Assembly (NCBI RefSeq): GCF_000296465.1
Contig: NZ_JH815203.1
Coordinates: 372,001 to 436,000 of the forward strand
Source of the DNA: Barnesiella intestinihominis YIT 11860
Lineage (GTDB): Bacteria > Bacteroidota > Bacteroidia > Bacteroidales > Barnesiellaceae
Direction of reading: 5' to 3'
Length of the DNA: 64,000 nucleotides
This document shows, one piece after another, positions 17,539 to 27,094 of the stretch; position 1 is the first letter of the stretch; the number at the start of each line of letters is the position of its first letter. The position numbers and the translations under genes are program-made. Below the pieces are notes generated by a model. The model worked only from the letters and a program-made list of their open reading frames with translations, had not been told where the DNA came from and did no database searches.

Positions 17539-20500
17539 ATGAAAACACCGAAATTAGTATTATCGGTATTGGCTTGTTCGGTAGTTGTGGGAAACTATGC
17601 ACAAAACATTCCTACCCACGCTCCCTATGTAGAACTCTTACCGACCAAAGAAATTTCTATCGCCGGAGGTGATAAAAAAACAGTCTATCTCGATTTTTAT
17701 GACTATTTTGAATCTTGGGAACCGGGAGTCCCCCTTTCCGAAGACGAGAACTTCTACATCGCCCGTGTCCCCATGAAAAAACGTTTCGTGAACACGGCAA
17801 CACAGGTAGATCCCACCATGACGCAAGACCGCAAATTCAGTATGTGGACGCCGATGGGTATATCCGACACTTACTGGCAATCGCTACCGCGATATGTATT
17901 CGACGGCGATAATTTCAGTATGTGGTCCTACGTGGATTCGCAAGGCGGCTGGTCTCTCCCGTGGGTACGTGTACCGGGTGCATACAGCGACGTTACTCAC
18001 CGTAACGGTGTAGCCAATAGCGGCGGTCTCATCTTCTTCGACTCTTGGGGAGGCGATAACACCAGCCCAACAGCTAATGTAAATATGCTGGTGAAAAAAG
18101 AAGGCGGAAAATTCAAATACGTAGAAAAATTCGTAAAATTCCTTCGCTATTATGGTCTCGATGGTGTCGGTATCAACCCCGAAGGTCCGGTTCCCCAAGC
18201 CTCTGCTTTGCAAGACTTCTTCTCCCAATGTCGGGAATATGCAGAATCGATCGGTTGGCAATTCCACGTATATTGGTATGGAGTAGGTTCTAACGGAGGA
18301 TCTATGGATTTAGGTTCCTCTTTCGGTAGTAGCAAACAAGATTGGTTGTGGAAAAACAACAAACAAGTAGTCGACATGTATATGCTCAACTACGATTGGG
18401 GATATTCTGCAAGCAGTTCGGCTAGCTACGCCGAACAAATCGGAGCCAATCCCTACACCCTTTATGCCGGTTACGACATTCAAGGAAACTGGTTGGCAAG
18501 AGGTCCGTGGTCTACGTTGAAAAACACCAAAATGTCTATCGCATTTTGGGGAAACCACACCACCAATATGATTTACCAGAACTCTTCCGAATTCGGTTCG
18601 GGTGACGAAGCTGTACAAGCCTGTTACCTCGAAAAGCAAGAGCAAGTATTCTCCGGCGGTAACCGAAACCCGGCAAAACGCCCGGCTATTAAAGACGGAA
18701 TTTCCAGTTCCAGCGAAGCGGCTATGAACAACTTTCACGGTATAGCAGAATACCTGCCCGCCCGAAGCGTACTGCAAGAGTTGCCTTTCGTAACCCGTTT
18801 CGGACTCGGTAATGGAAAAACCTTCCGTAACGAAGGAAAAGTAACCTTCGGGAACAAATGGTTCAACGTAGGTGTACAGGACTACCTGCCCACATGGCGC
18901 TGGTGGATTACAGACGACAGCAATAACGTACCCGAAGACGGTATCGAATGCGGATTCACTTACGAAGATGCTTGGTATGCCGGTTCGGCCCTACACATGA
19001 GCGGAGCTACGAAAGTATCTAACGTTCGTCTCTTCAAGACCAAATTTGACGTTTCTGAAACCGACGACGTATCGATGACTTTCAAATTAAATAGCGGCGA
19101 AGATACGCACATGAAACTCTTCTGGTCGTTCGTAGGATCGGAATCTACATTGCACTCTTGCGACATTACCGGAGCCAAAGAAGGACAATGGACGACCTTC
19201 TCCAAGAAAGCCTCTGAAATCGGTATGAACGGAAATGTAGCCCTCATCGGTCTCAAATTCGAAAATACCCCGACAAACTACGATGTATTCATCGGCGAAA
19301 TGGCTATTGTTCCGGCAAAGACTTTTGCACCGATCAAACCGGTTATCACTACCGAAGAAAGCAAAATCTTGAAAAAACGTACTTATAACTCGATTGATTT
19401 CAAATTTAGCTGGGATTGCGAATCCTCCAAAAACGATTCCGATCCCTCCATACCCGTTTATAACGAAGATGTAGATACTTGGTACTTCGAAGTTTACGTA
19501 CAAGCAAAAGACGGAGAGCCCGTTCTTTGCGGAACGACTTCTTCTTGGGCACACTACGTAGTAGGCGCTCCAGTATCGGCCAACAATGAAATCTCGGATT
19601 ACCGAATCGGTGTTTGTGCCGTAGCTCCCGACGGAAAAACGAAGAGCGAAACGACATGGACCAGTTATCTGACTACCGACCTCACACTCGTCGACGGTAT
19701 CGAATGTAACAAAGCGGTAATCAAAGCCGGCGAGGAATTTACCCTCTCGTTGATCGACCCCAACCAAGAAGAACCTTTCTCTTGGGAAATCTTTAACGCA
19801 ACCACCGGCGGTAATGCCGTATTCACCCAAGATGGCGGTCGTTCGATAACCACTTCACTGTCAGAGGAAGGTTATTACGATGTAAAACTCACCAAAGGAG
19901 ATTTGAGTGTACTCTCTTATCGCGGCTATGTACAAATTTCTCCCGAAAGCACAGGTGCAATTCCTTCGATTACCGATTTCACAGCATCCGACACCAACGT
20001 AACCCTCGAAGACGGTACTGCCGAAGTAACACTCAGCTACACCGGCAAAAAGAACGAAGGTACGGTTTCTCGTGGTTTGCAGGTAGACGACCCCTATATG
20101 TTCCGTATTCCATCGGATTTCTTGCCGATGAATCAAAATCAATATTCAATCTGTCTTTGGATAAAACCCGAAAAATTCACGTTCGCTAAATTCGGTATGG
20201 GATTGATCGAGCAACGCAATATGGATATCCACTGGCCCGATAATAATTGGGGAGCCCTTTGGGTAGACGTATGGCCTGAGACATTCAACAACGGAGGACA
20301 ACGCATTTTGGATAACAATATCATTTCTTATACTATGTGGGGAAATGAATCGCAATACTATTTCAACGGAAACAACAACAAACACGAAATTCCCAACTTG
20401 GCTTGTTGTACAGACGGTAACCGTACCGGAACCGAATCTTATAGTTTATCCGAAGGTCAATGGGCACACGTCCTCATTTCATTCGACGGCAGCAAACAAA

Positions 20501-21381
20501 GAATCTATTTCAATGGTAAGAAAGTAGGAGAAGGTAATGCTTCAAAATACAATTACAACGATAATAACGGTGGAACTGGAAACGTTAAAGCTGCAAACAT
20601 CTACATCGGTGGTTCTCGCGTTTACTATGCCGGATTTTCCGGTGTCATCGACGATGTACAAGTTTGGCACAAGGCATTGAGCGATACCGAAGTAATAGAA
20701 GCCATGAAAGGTTACGACGGTAAAGAAATCCCCTCTGACCTGAAAGGTTACTGGACGTTCGAATCGGACAACTACAACGAAGGCGAAAAAGTGTTTGAAA
20801 ACAAAGGTACTTTGGTTACCGACAACAAGGCTGCCTATATCGAAGTGAAAGGTGCAGGCGGTGAAAACACCTCTGCAAACGAAGAACACATATTACCGGC
20901 CAATATCGCTATTCAAGGTAACCCGGCCATGTCGGGTACATTGCCCATCACTACGACATCGACATTCGCCGTTACCGACGCCGAAGTTCAAAACACCGGA
21001 GACAACGCATCGGTTACATTCAACAAAGACGGTAAATATAACGTCACCTTGACGCTTGCCAACGGATGGGGCTCGGATACGAAGACGAAAGAAGAGTATA
21101 TCGTAGTTCTCCCCTCTTCGGGTATCGATGGCAACTTGGTAGATAACCTCACGGTATACCCCAACCCCTTCATCGAAAATGTCAACCTGCAATTCGCAGC
21201 CGACGGTAACTACGTTATCGACATCTTCGACGCACAAGGTCGTCAGGTAACTACCAAAAAGCACCAAGCTATGGCCGGCGAAATCTGCACGCTCACGGTA
21301 AATGCTGCCAAAGGCATGTACTATGTAGTCGTGTCGAAAGACGGCAAACGCGTGAAATCTTTCAAAGTGGTAGCCGAATAA
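17539..21381 (+). CDS. GH85 endo-beta-N-acetylglucosaminidase with LamG domain and T9SS tail
   Basis: 1280 residues. A signal peptide ends near YAQ (about 22). The GH85 catalytic barrel spans about 60-400: VTHRNGVANSGGLIFFDSW has the family's DxAHxNGV-like strand, and GVGINPEG carries the N-x-E catalytic pair (Asn213, Glu215), the oxazoline-stabilising Asn and acid/base Glu of GH85. The enzyme cuts between the two core GlcNAc residues of N-glycans. Beta-sandwich domains follow (about 470-600 and 610-830), then a LamG/concanavalin-like domain (about 850-1060), a PKD-like segment, and a T9SS type A sorting tail (about 1195-1280, with VYPNPF and FDAQGRQV). No lipobox, so it is probably placed at the surface by T9SS. 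It follows the susCD pair. Confidence 0.9.
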   Translation: MKTPKLVLSVLACSVVVGNYAQNIPTHAPYVELLPTKEISIAGGDKKTVYLDFYDYFESWEPGVPLSEDENFYIARVPMKKRFVNTATQVDPTMTQDRKFSMWTPMGISDTYWQSLPRYVFDGDNFSMWSYVDSQGGWSLPWVRVPGAYSDVTHRNGVANSGGLIFFDSWGGDNTSPTANVNMLVKKEGGKFKYVEKFVKFLRYYGLDGVGINPEGPVPQASALQDFFSQCREYAESIGWQFHVYWYGVGSNGGSMDLGSSFGSSKQDWLWKNNKQVVDMYMLNYDWGYSASSSASYAEQIGANPYTLYAGYDIQGNWLARGPWSTLKNTKMSIAFWGNHTTNMIYQNSSEFGSGDEAVQACYLEKQEQVFSGGNRNPAKRPAIKDGISSSSEAAMNNFHGIAEYLPARSVLQELPFVTRFGLGNGKTFRNEGKVTFGNKWFNVGVQDYLPTWRWWITDDSNNVPEDGIECGFTYEDAWYAGSALHMSGATKVSNVRLFKTKFDVSETDDVSMTFKLNSGEDTHMKLFWSFVGSESTLHSCDITGAKEGQWTTFSKKASEIGMNGNVALIGLKFENTPTNYDVFIGEMAIVPAKTFAPIKPVITTEESKILKKRTYNSIDFKFSWDCESSKNDSDPSIPVYNEDVDTWYFEVYVQAKDGEPVLCGTTSSWAHYVVGAPVSANNEISDYRIGVCAVAPDGKTKSETTWTSYLTTDLTLVDGIECNKAVIKAGEEFTLSLIDPNQEEPFSWEIFNATTGGNAVFTQDGGRSITTSLSEEGYYDVKLTKGDLSVLSYRGYVQISPESTGAIPSITDFTASDTNVTLEDGTAEVTLSYTGKKNEGTVSRGLQVDDPYMFRIPSDFLPMNQNQYSICLWIKPEKFTFAKFGMGLIEQRNMDIHWPDNNWGALWVDVWPETFNNGGQRILDNNIISYTMWGNESQYYFNGNNNKHEIPNLACCTDGNRTGTESYSLSEGQWAHVLISFDGSKQRIYFNGKKVGEGNASKYNYNDNNGGTGNVKAANIYIGGSRVYYAGFSGVIDDVQVWHKALSDTEVIEAMKGYDGKEIPSDLKGYWTFESDNYNEGEKVFENKGTLVTDNKAAYIEVKGAGGENTSANEEHILPANIAIQGNPAMSGTLPITTTSTFAVTDAEVQNTGDNASVTFNKDGKYNVTLTLANGWGSDTKTKEEYIVVLPSSGIDGNLVDNLTVYPNPFIENVNLQFAADGNYVIDIFDAQGRQVTTKKHQAMAGEICTLTVNAAKGMYYVVVSKDGKRVKSFKVVAE

Positions 21382-21395
21382 TATAAGGCCATTCA

Positions 21396-21427
21396 AACCC
21401 TCCGCACAAGTCCTTGTGCGGAGGGTT
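21396..21427 (+). terminator. Perfect 15-bp hairpin after the GH85 gene
   Basis: AACCCTCCGCACAAG (21396-21410), a 2-nt gap and its perfect complement (21413-21427), followed by ATTAAAT. The short U content suggests partial termination or 3'-end protection within the locus. Confidence 0.6.
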
Positions 21428-21462
21428 ATTAAATCAATCAGAATATTATTTAGTATCATCTT

Positions 21463-23496
21463 ATGAAAAAAAATTATCTTTTTACATTAGCGGCTCTCTT
21501 GTTAGGGAGTACCATAGCAAACGCTCAAAATCCTCTTGACGGGTATGAAGCGCCGTCGTTTACAGCTCCGGGAAACTGTGGAAAAGTCATTTCACTCAGC
21601 ACCTCCGGTGCATTGGAAAACTACACCGACCTCAAAGATCTTACAACAGGAAAAATCGAACAGGAACTTTTCGTCGCTCCGGGAGCCAAAGTAGAATTTT
21701 CCATTAAAATAACCACGTATTGGGGACGTTTTGCAATCTTCACCGATGCCAATTCATCAAAAGAAATAACCCGGCTTTTGCAATGTGGAGTTCCGGGACC
21801 AAGCAATCCTTATAATGACGAGACAAACGGAGTACTTGTACACGCAGAAGACAATCCGAATCCTACTCCCGATGGTACTCTTCCCAGTATTACCATACCC
21901 CAAGATGCCGCAGAAGGAACTGTCTATCTGTTCCGTATGATATTTACGAGTATGGACGATATCAATACATATGCTCCCTCTTTCAAAGAAGGGATATATC
22001 ACGATATAAAAATAACCGTAAAAAACAATATCCAACGATATACGATAAACATCGCTACCCCTGAAAACGGAACATTAACGATTAAAAACGGCGAGACTCC
22101 GATCGAATCGGGAGCCCAAGTACCCGAAGGTACTGTTCTTTCTGTCGCAGCTGCGCCCTCGACTGGTTATGAACTGGTATCGATAAAAAACAATGACGAA
22201 ATATATGCAAGCGAAACCTTCGTAGCTAGCGCCGATGCCAATTTTGCCGCACAATTCAAGAAGCTCGCCAGTACCGGCGATGCCATGCTGATGTCGGCTC
22301 CCGGATACGGTGAGGCAGGAGACTGTCAGTTACGGTTCAGCGATACTGTTTTAGGCTCTCATAACACCGACAAAAATCAAGTGGAGAGCGACCAACGGTC
22401 TCATAATTACACCTTCTCGGCTTGGATTTCTACTATGGGCTACAACGGAGTCCTCATGGGGCATGTTCAAAACAGTATCACTTGGGCTGTCGAAGGTTCC
22501 TACGGCGTGGGAGTAAAAGACGGTAAACTCGCCGTTTGGTATCGCAAATGGGACGGAAACTCGACTGGTTGTCCGGGTGTTCCCACTCCGGCCGTATCTG
22601 AGAACACGACACTCTATCCGGGCGAATTTGCATTTATTTCGCTGGTAACCAGCAATGACGGAAGAACGTTCAAAGTATATAAAAACGGAGAAGAGGCTAT
22701 CTCGCAAGAAGTAGAAGACGGAGGCTTGGCGTTGCTTTACGATGCCTGCGACTTCGCCATCGGGGACTCCAAATACAACCAAATGCCTTGTAAAGTAGAG
22801 GAAGTACAATTATGGAACAAAACCCTCACCCCCGAGGAAATAGAAGCCTCGATGTTCGGACCCAAAGCCGATGCCGAAGGACTGGTCGCCCACTACCTAC
22901 CCGAGTCCGCCGATGCCACAACGGTTGAAAATCTCGCCGGCGACATCGACGCTTATTATCGTAAAAATGGAACCGTTACCAGTGGTAACTTCCCAATGGC
23001 AGATGCTTTGCAAAAAACCAATGGGCGCTCTACGGTAGAAGTGACTTATAACACCCCGGTCGAGGAAGAAGCTGCTTATGAACTTCGTCGTTTCGATGTT
23101 GCTATCGGTGAATCTCCCGCCCCGGTAAAAACATACAGTAACCTCTATGCTGTTAACCTCGGTGAAAAATATAAATTTGCTTCGGTTTCAGTAAACGATA
23201 TCCCCCTCGAAAACATAAACGACCCGATTAAAGTTACCGACCAAAATTTAACGGTAAATGCGACTTTCGAACTCGCTACGGGCGTTGAAGACGTAACGGC
23301 CGAGGCTACTGCTTACTACAACGACAAGGTGCTCTATATGCCGCAAGGCGCAACGGCTGTTATCTATAATTTATTGGGAACAGCAGTTGCCGAAGCGACC
23401 GAAATGACAACCAATCTCGAAAATCTTCCTGCTGGCATTTATTTGGCTAAGGTTTCGATGAGCGAAAACACAACAATCATTCGCTTCAAAAAATAA
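21463..23496 (+). CDS. Surface protein with LamG-like domain and T9SS tail, unknown function
   Basis: 677 residues. A signal peptide (about 1-21) is followed by a beta-sandwich domain (about 30-190, possibly GEVED- or CBM-like), a small bacterial-repeat domain (about 192-265: YTINIATPENGTLTI ... GAQVPEGTVLSVAA), a LamG/concanavalin-like domain (about 285-465, ending VEEVQLWNKTLTPEEI) and a second short repeat. The C-terminal T9SS tail has VIYNLLGTAVAEA and LPAGIYLAKV. No glycosidase motif is seen. Its position between GH85 and GH84 suggests a surface glycan-binding protein of the N-glycan locus, or an enzyme of an unrecognised family. Confidence 0.7.
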   Translation: MKKNYLFTLAALLLGSTIANAQNPLDGYEAPSFTAPGNCGKVISLSTSGALENYTDLKDLTTGKIEQELFVAPGAKVEFSIKITTYWGRFAIFTDANSSKEITRLLQCGVPGPSNPYNDETNGVLVHAEDNPNPTPDGTLPSITIPQDAAEGTVYLFRMIFTSMDDINTYAPSFKEGIYHDIKITVKNNIQRYTINIATPENGTLTIKNGETPIESGAQVPEGTVLSVAAAPSTGYELVSIKNNDEIYASETFVASADANFAAQFKKLASTGDAMLMSAPGYGEAGDCQLRFSDTVLGSHNTDKNQVESDQRSHNYTFSAWISTMGYNGVLMGHVQNSITWAVEGSYGVGVKDGKLAVWYRKWDGNSTGCPGVPTPAVSENTTLYPGEFAFISLVTSNDGRTFKVYKNGEEAISQEVEDGGLALLYDACDFAIGDSKYNQMPCKVEEVQLWNKTLTPEEIEASMFGPKADAEGLVAHYLPESADATTVENLAGDIDAYYRKNGTVTSGNFPMADALQKTNGRSTVEVTYNTPVEEEAAYELRRFDVAIGESPAPVKTYSNLYAVNLGEKYKFASVSVNDIPLENINDPIKVTDQNLTVNATFELATGVEDVTAEATAYYNDKVLYMPQGATAVIYNLLGTAVAEATEMTTNLENLPAGIYLAKVSMSENTTIIRFKK

Positions 23497-23512
23497 TTAG
23501 GTTTTCATGGCC

Positions 23513-23555
23513 ACACCCCGTACCCGCCTGCCTCGTGTGAGTGCGGGGTGTTTTC
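23513..23555 (+). terminator. Terminator-like hairpin after the LamG protein gene
   Basis: An 11-bp stem (23513-23523 with 23541-23551, one G-U pair) followed by TTTTC. The next 145 nt before the GH84 gene have no ORF; a TATCTTTT at about 23651-23658 could be a weak -7 box, so GH84 may have its own start site. Confidence 0.6.
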
Positions 23556-23700
23556 AAAAAATACCACGGTTCGCCCCGATTTCGTCGGGATTTAATACAC
23601 CCTACCGGTCTATATCGCAATTCGGCCGAACCATGAAACACAAAAGTCTGTATCTTTTTTATATCAAAAACAAAAGCTTTTTGCTTAAACACATTTAGCG

Positions 23701-26700
23701 ATGAGAAACATATTCACCCTGCTTGCTTTGTTAGTATTCGGTACGATACTATGTAAAAACCATGCTCAAACCTACACGATATACCCTACCCCTCAAAAAA
23801 TCAGCGAGGCCGGAGAAACGGTAGAACTCACACAACAAATAAATGTCATTTGCGAAAGTGGAATCGGCGAAGTGACCCGCAACCGCATGAAAGAAGTACT
23901 CGAAGAAGCAGGATATACCATCGCATTCTCCACAAACCCGTCGCAGACGAATACAAACCTCTACATAGGAATCAACGGCTCGGACGGTGCAGCAGACCGC
24001 TATGCCGTAGAAAACAATTTGCCCCTTGCCGTTTTTGACACGGGAGATAATAAATTCGACCCCTATCTCCTGCAAATAAACGACCGACACCCTCACGGCG
24101 ACATCGTCGTTCTGGGTAATGATAAAGGCTCCGAATTTTATGCCTTTGCCACGCTCGAACAAATTTTGGAGCAAACTGACGGCAACTCGATCCGTCAAAT
24201 TACTTTCGAAGATTATTCACACACTCAATATCGGGGAATCGTGGAAGGATTCTACGGACACCCCTACTCGGTGGAAAACCGTATCAGTCTTTTTGAATTT
24301 TGTAAACGATTCAAAATGAACGTATTCGTGTATGGACCGAAATCGGATCCCTACCACCTCGGTAATTGGAGGGACGATTATCCTACCTCGCTCACCGAAC
24401 AACAACGGTTTTTCGGTATGATTACCCAAGATGATTTGAAAACAATGGTGCAAGCAGCAAAAGCATGCAACGTCGATTTCATCTGGGCAGCACACCCCGG
24501 ATTACAACAAGGAATCAGTTTTTCGAACGAATCGGCTATGGCTCCCGGTATCGACGCCCTCATGAAAAAATTCGATCACCTTTATAATCTCGGTGTACGG
24601 GGATTTGGTGTTTTCATCGACGACATGACCTACACTCCCAGTGGGGACATGCAAGCTCATTTAGCCAACGAAGTACAAGTAAAAATACGCGAACGATACA
24701 CTACCGACAACACCGACGACCAAGTAGCACCTCTTTTTTTCGTCCCCACGGCTTACGCTCTCAACTACGGAGCTTCCTACACTCTAAACAACCTGAAAAA
24801 AGTCGATAGCGAAGTAGTCATCGCCTTTACCGGATACGACTGCTTCTCCAATATCCGCCCCTCGGCCATCGACGATATGGCCGGACGCGTGGGAAGAAAT
24901 CCGGTCATGTGGTGGAACAATCCGGTAAACGACGATCATGACGACCGTATCTACATGCGGGAGTTAACGACTCATTGGACAATTGAAAAACCCGGAGCAA
25001 TCAATACGCTCAACGGGCTTATCCTAAATCCCATGTGCCAAGCACAAGCCTCGAAAATCGCTTTGTTCGGAGCGGCCGATTACAGCTGGAATCCCAACGC
25101 TTTCGACGTTCGTAAAAACTGGGAAGAAGTATTTCACCGAATAGCCGAACCCGGCGATACGCAGACTGCCGAAGCGATCAAATGCTTCGCCCGCTTCTCG
25201 AACACGTTGGTCGAGGACGAAGAAATGATAACGCTCTATGACAATTTCATGGAGAAATTCGGCGGCGAAAGTTTCCCGCCGGAATCCGACAAGTTGCGAA
25301 ACGAACTGGAAAATCTCAAACAGGCTTGCACGTACATCGAAACCTTAAAAGACAGTCCGCACAGAGATTACCGATTGATGTATGAGGACATTCGCTGTTG
25401 GAACGCCAAGTTGAAAAACATAAGTACGATAGCGCTCGACGCATTGGATATGCTCGAATATGGAAACTCCATGTCCCGTTCCGAAGGTTGGGGAAAATAC
25501 CTGCGATTGAAAAAACTATACACCGGTATGAGCTCCGACTCTACCTATCTCGTAAGCGCTCTCGAAGGATATGGAACTTCGACCACCGAAAAATTCTATG
25601 AAGTGAAGCCGGGAGATAGCCATTTGCGCCCGTTTACAGACTTTTTGGTAGAAAAAATAGGAAACAGTATCCCCGGATTATGGCCGACAAAAGACAGTTT
25701 GCAAATAATTACCAACATCGAGAATTTGCAAGGTGTAGAATTGACGGCTCAGAACGAAACGGTCCGATTAACCGGATTGAACGGACTCGATCTCGATAAA
25801 GACGAATACTTAGGTATTTATTTCGGAAACATCGAAAAAATAAATGTGGAAGAAATCACGGCCGACAAAACGCTTCGAGTAGAGATTTCGGAAAATGGGA
25901 AACAGTGGACTCCGATACAATTACCCATCAGAGAACAAAAAACCGCATATATCCGAATTAAGAATATTTCGGAAGAAGAAGTCGCCGTAGATTTTAACCA
26001 ACTATCGGTTTCCCGTATCCTCACCTCCGTAGAAGTCAAAGCCGAGGCATCCACCAATATGTCACAATATCAATCTTACTCCATAAACAACGTCGTCGAT
26101 GGAAATTCCTCGACATTCTTTTGGAGCAGCGAAGCACAAGCCGCAGGCGATTATATTCTTCTCACCTACCCTTCGGCTCAGCCCATTTACGAGATAAGCA
26201 TCACATTTACAGAGACCGACCAGCTCTCAGGAACCGCAGCGATAGAAGTCTCCGCCGATAACGACCAATGGCAAACGGTAACCGAATTTACAAACGGCTA
26301 TCTCGACTCTACCCGTTCGTTTACTTGCAATGCCAACGGACTCATGGCACGATATGTTCGCTTTATCATTCGTAATACCGTAGGTAGCTATTGGTTACAA
26401 GTAGCCGAATTTAAAGCGGATATGTCTGAAAAATACACCCAAACGACCGACCAAAGCGGAGTGCAAATAGCCACCCTCGCCGACAAAGACCTTTCGACCA
26501 ACTACCAAGCTGGCGAAGCAGGATATATCGAGCACCGTTTTATCGAAAATATAACGATAGAGTCGATTGAAATTTTCCACAATACCATCTTCGATTCCAC
26601 TCGCAAACTCCCGTCAATATATGTCAACAATGGCTCCGAATGGATCGAAAAAGGGTCTTTGGAACCGTTGTGCACAGTCATAGACACCCACGAAATAGAT

Positions 26701-27048
26701 ACGGTAACAGCCGTGAAAATAGAGTGGAACAAAGAGAATATTCCCAATCTTTACGAAATACTTCCCGTTGGGACTCCTTATGTAGAAAAACCGGGGAAAC
26801 CCACCGCCATAAATAACATGAAAAAAGACGGTCTAACCATATATACAAACAATAATCGGCTGATCGTACAATCGGACGATATGATACAAAATATAATTTT
26901 ATTCGACTTAAACGGAAAAACAATAAACCATTTTAACGTGAATAAATGTATCTTTGAAACAACATTCGGCTCGAATATTCCACAAATATTAATCGTGCAA
27001 GTTATGCATACAAACGAGAATTTATCGACCTGTAAAATAATACGATAA
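23701..27048 (+). CDS. GH84 beta-N-acetylglucosaminidase with F5/8-type domain and T9SS tail
   Basis: 1115 residues. A signal peptide ends after KNHAQ. The N-terminal GH20b-like domain spans about 25-170. The GH84 barrel (about 175-470) opens with YRGIVEGFYGHPYS and carries the adjacent catalytic aspartates in VFIDDM (Asp307, Asp308), typical of enzymes using substrate-assisted catalysis on beta-GlcNAc. A helical post-catalytic region follows, then an F5/8 type C (CBM32-like) domain (about 780-905) and a second beta domain (about 910-1030). The C-terminal ~80 residues (MKKDGLTIYTNNNRLIV, IILFDLNGKTINHF) form a T9SS-type tail. It probably removes GlcNAc from N-glycan antennae or host O-GlcNAc. 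Confidence 0.92.
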   Translation: MRNIFTLLALLVFGTILCKNHAQTYTIYPTPQKISEAGETVELTQQINVICESGIGEVTRNRMKEVLEEAGYTIAFSTNPSQTNTNLYIGINGSDGAADRYAVENNLPLAVFDTGDNKFDPYLLQINDRHPHGDIVVLGNDKGSEFYAFATLEQILEQTDGNSIRQITFEDYSHTQYRGIVEGFYGHPYSVENRISLFEFCKRFKMNVFVYGPKSDPYHLGNWRDDYPTSLTEQQRFFGMITQDDLKTMVQAAKACNVDFIWAAHPGLQQGISFSNESAMAPGIDALMKKFDHLYNLGVRGFGVFIDDMTYTPSGDMQAHLANEVQVKIRERYTTDNTDDQVAPLFFVPTAYALNYGASYTLNNLKKVDSEVVIAFTGYDCFSNIRPSAIDDMAGRVGRNPVMWWNNPVNDDHDDRIYMRELTTHWTIEKPGAINTLNGLILNPMCQAQASKIALFGAADYSWNPNAFDVRKNWEEVFHRIAEPGDTQTAEAIKCFARFSNTLVEDEEMITLYDNFMEKFGGESFPPESDKLRNELENLKQACTYIETLKDSPHRDYRLMYEDIRCWNAKLKNISTIALDALDMLEYGNSMSRSEGWGKYLRLKKLYTGMSSDSTYLVSALEGYGTSTTEKFYEVKPGDSHLRPFTDFLVEKIGNSIPGLWPTKDSLQIITNIENLQGVELTAQNETVRLTGLNGLDLDKDEYLGIYFGNIEKINVEEITADKTLRVEISENGKQWTPIQLPIREQKTAYIRIKNISEEEVAVDFNQLSVSRILTSVEVKAEASTNMSQYQSYSINNVVDGNSSTFFWSSEAQAAGDYILLTYPSAQPIYEISITFTETDQLSGTAAIEVSADNDQWQTVTEFTNGYLDSTRSFTCNANGLMARYVRFIIRNTVGSYWLQVAEFKADMSEKYTQTTDQSGVQIATLADKDLSTNYQAGEAGYIEHRFIENITIESIEIFHNTIFDSTRKLPSIYVNNGSEWIEKGSLEPLCTVIDTHEIDTVTAVKIEWNKENIPNLYEILPVGTPYVEKPGKPTAINNMKKDGLTIYTNNNRLIVQSDDMIQNIILFDLNGKTINHFNVNKCIFETTFGSNIPQILIVQVMHTNENLSTCKIIR

Positions 27049-27094
27049 AAGCAAAAAGATAGAACAAAAAGATCATCACATATAAACAAAGGAC

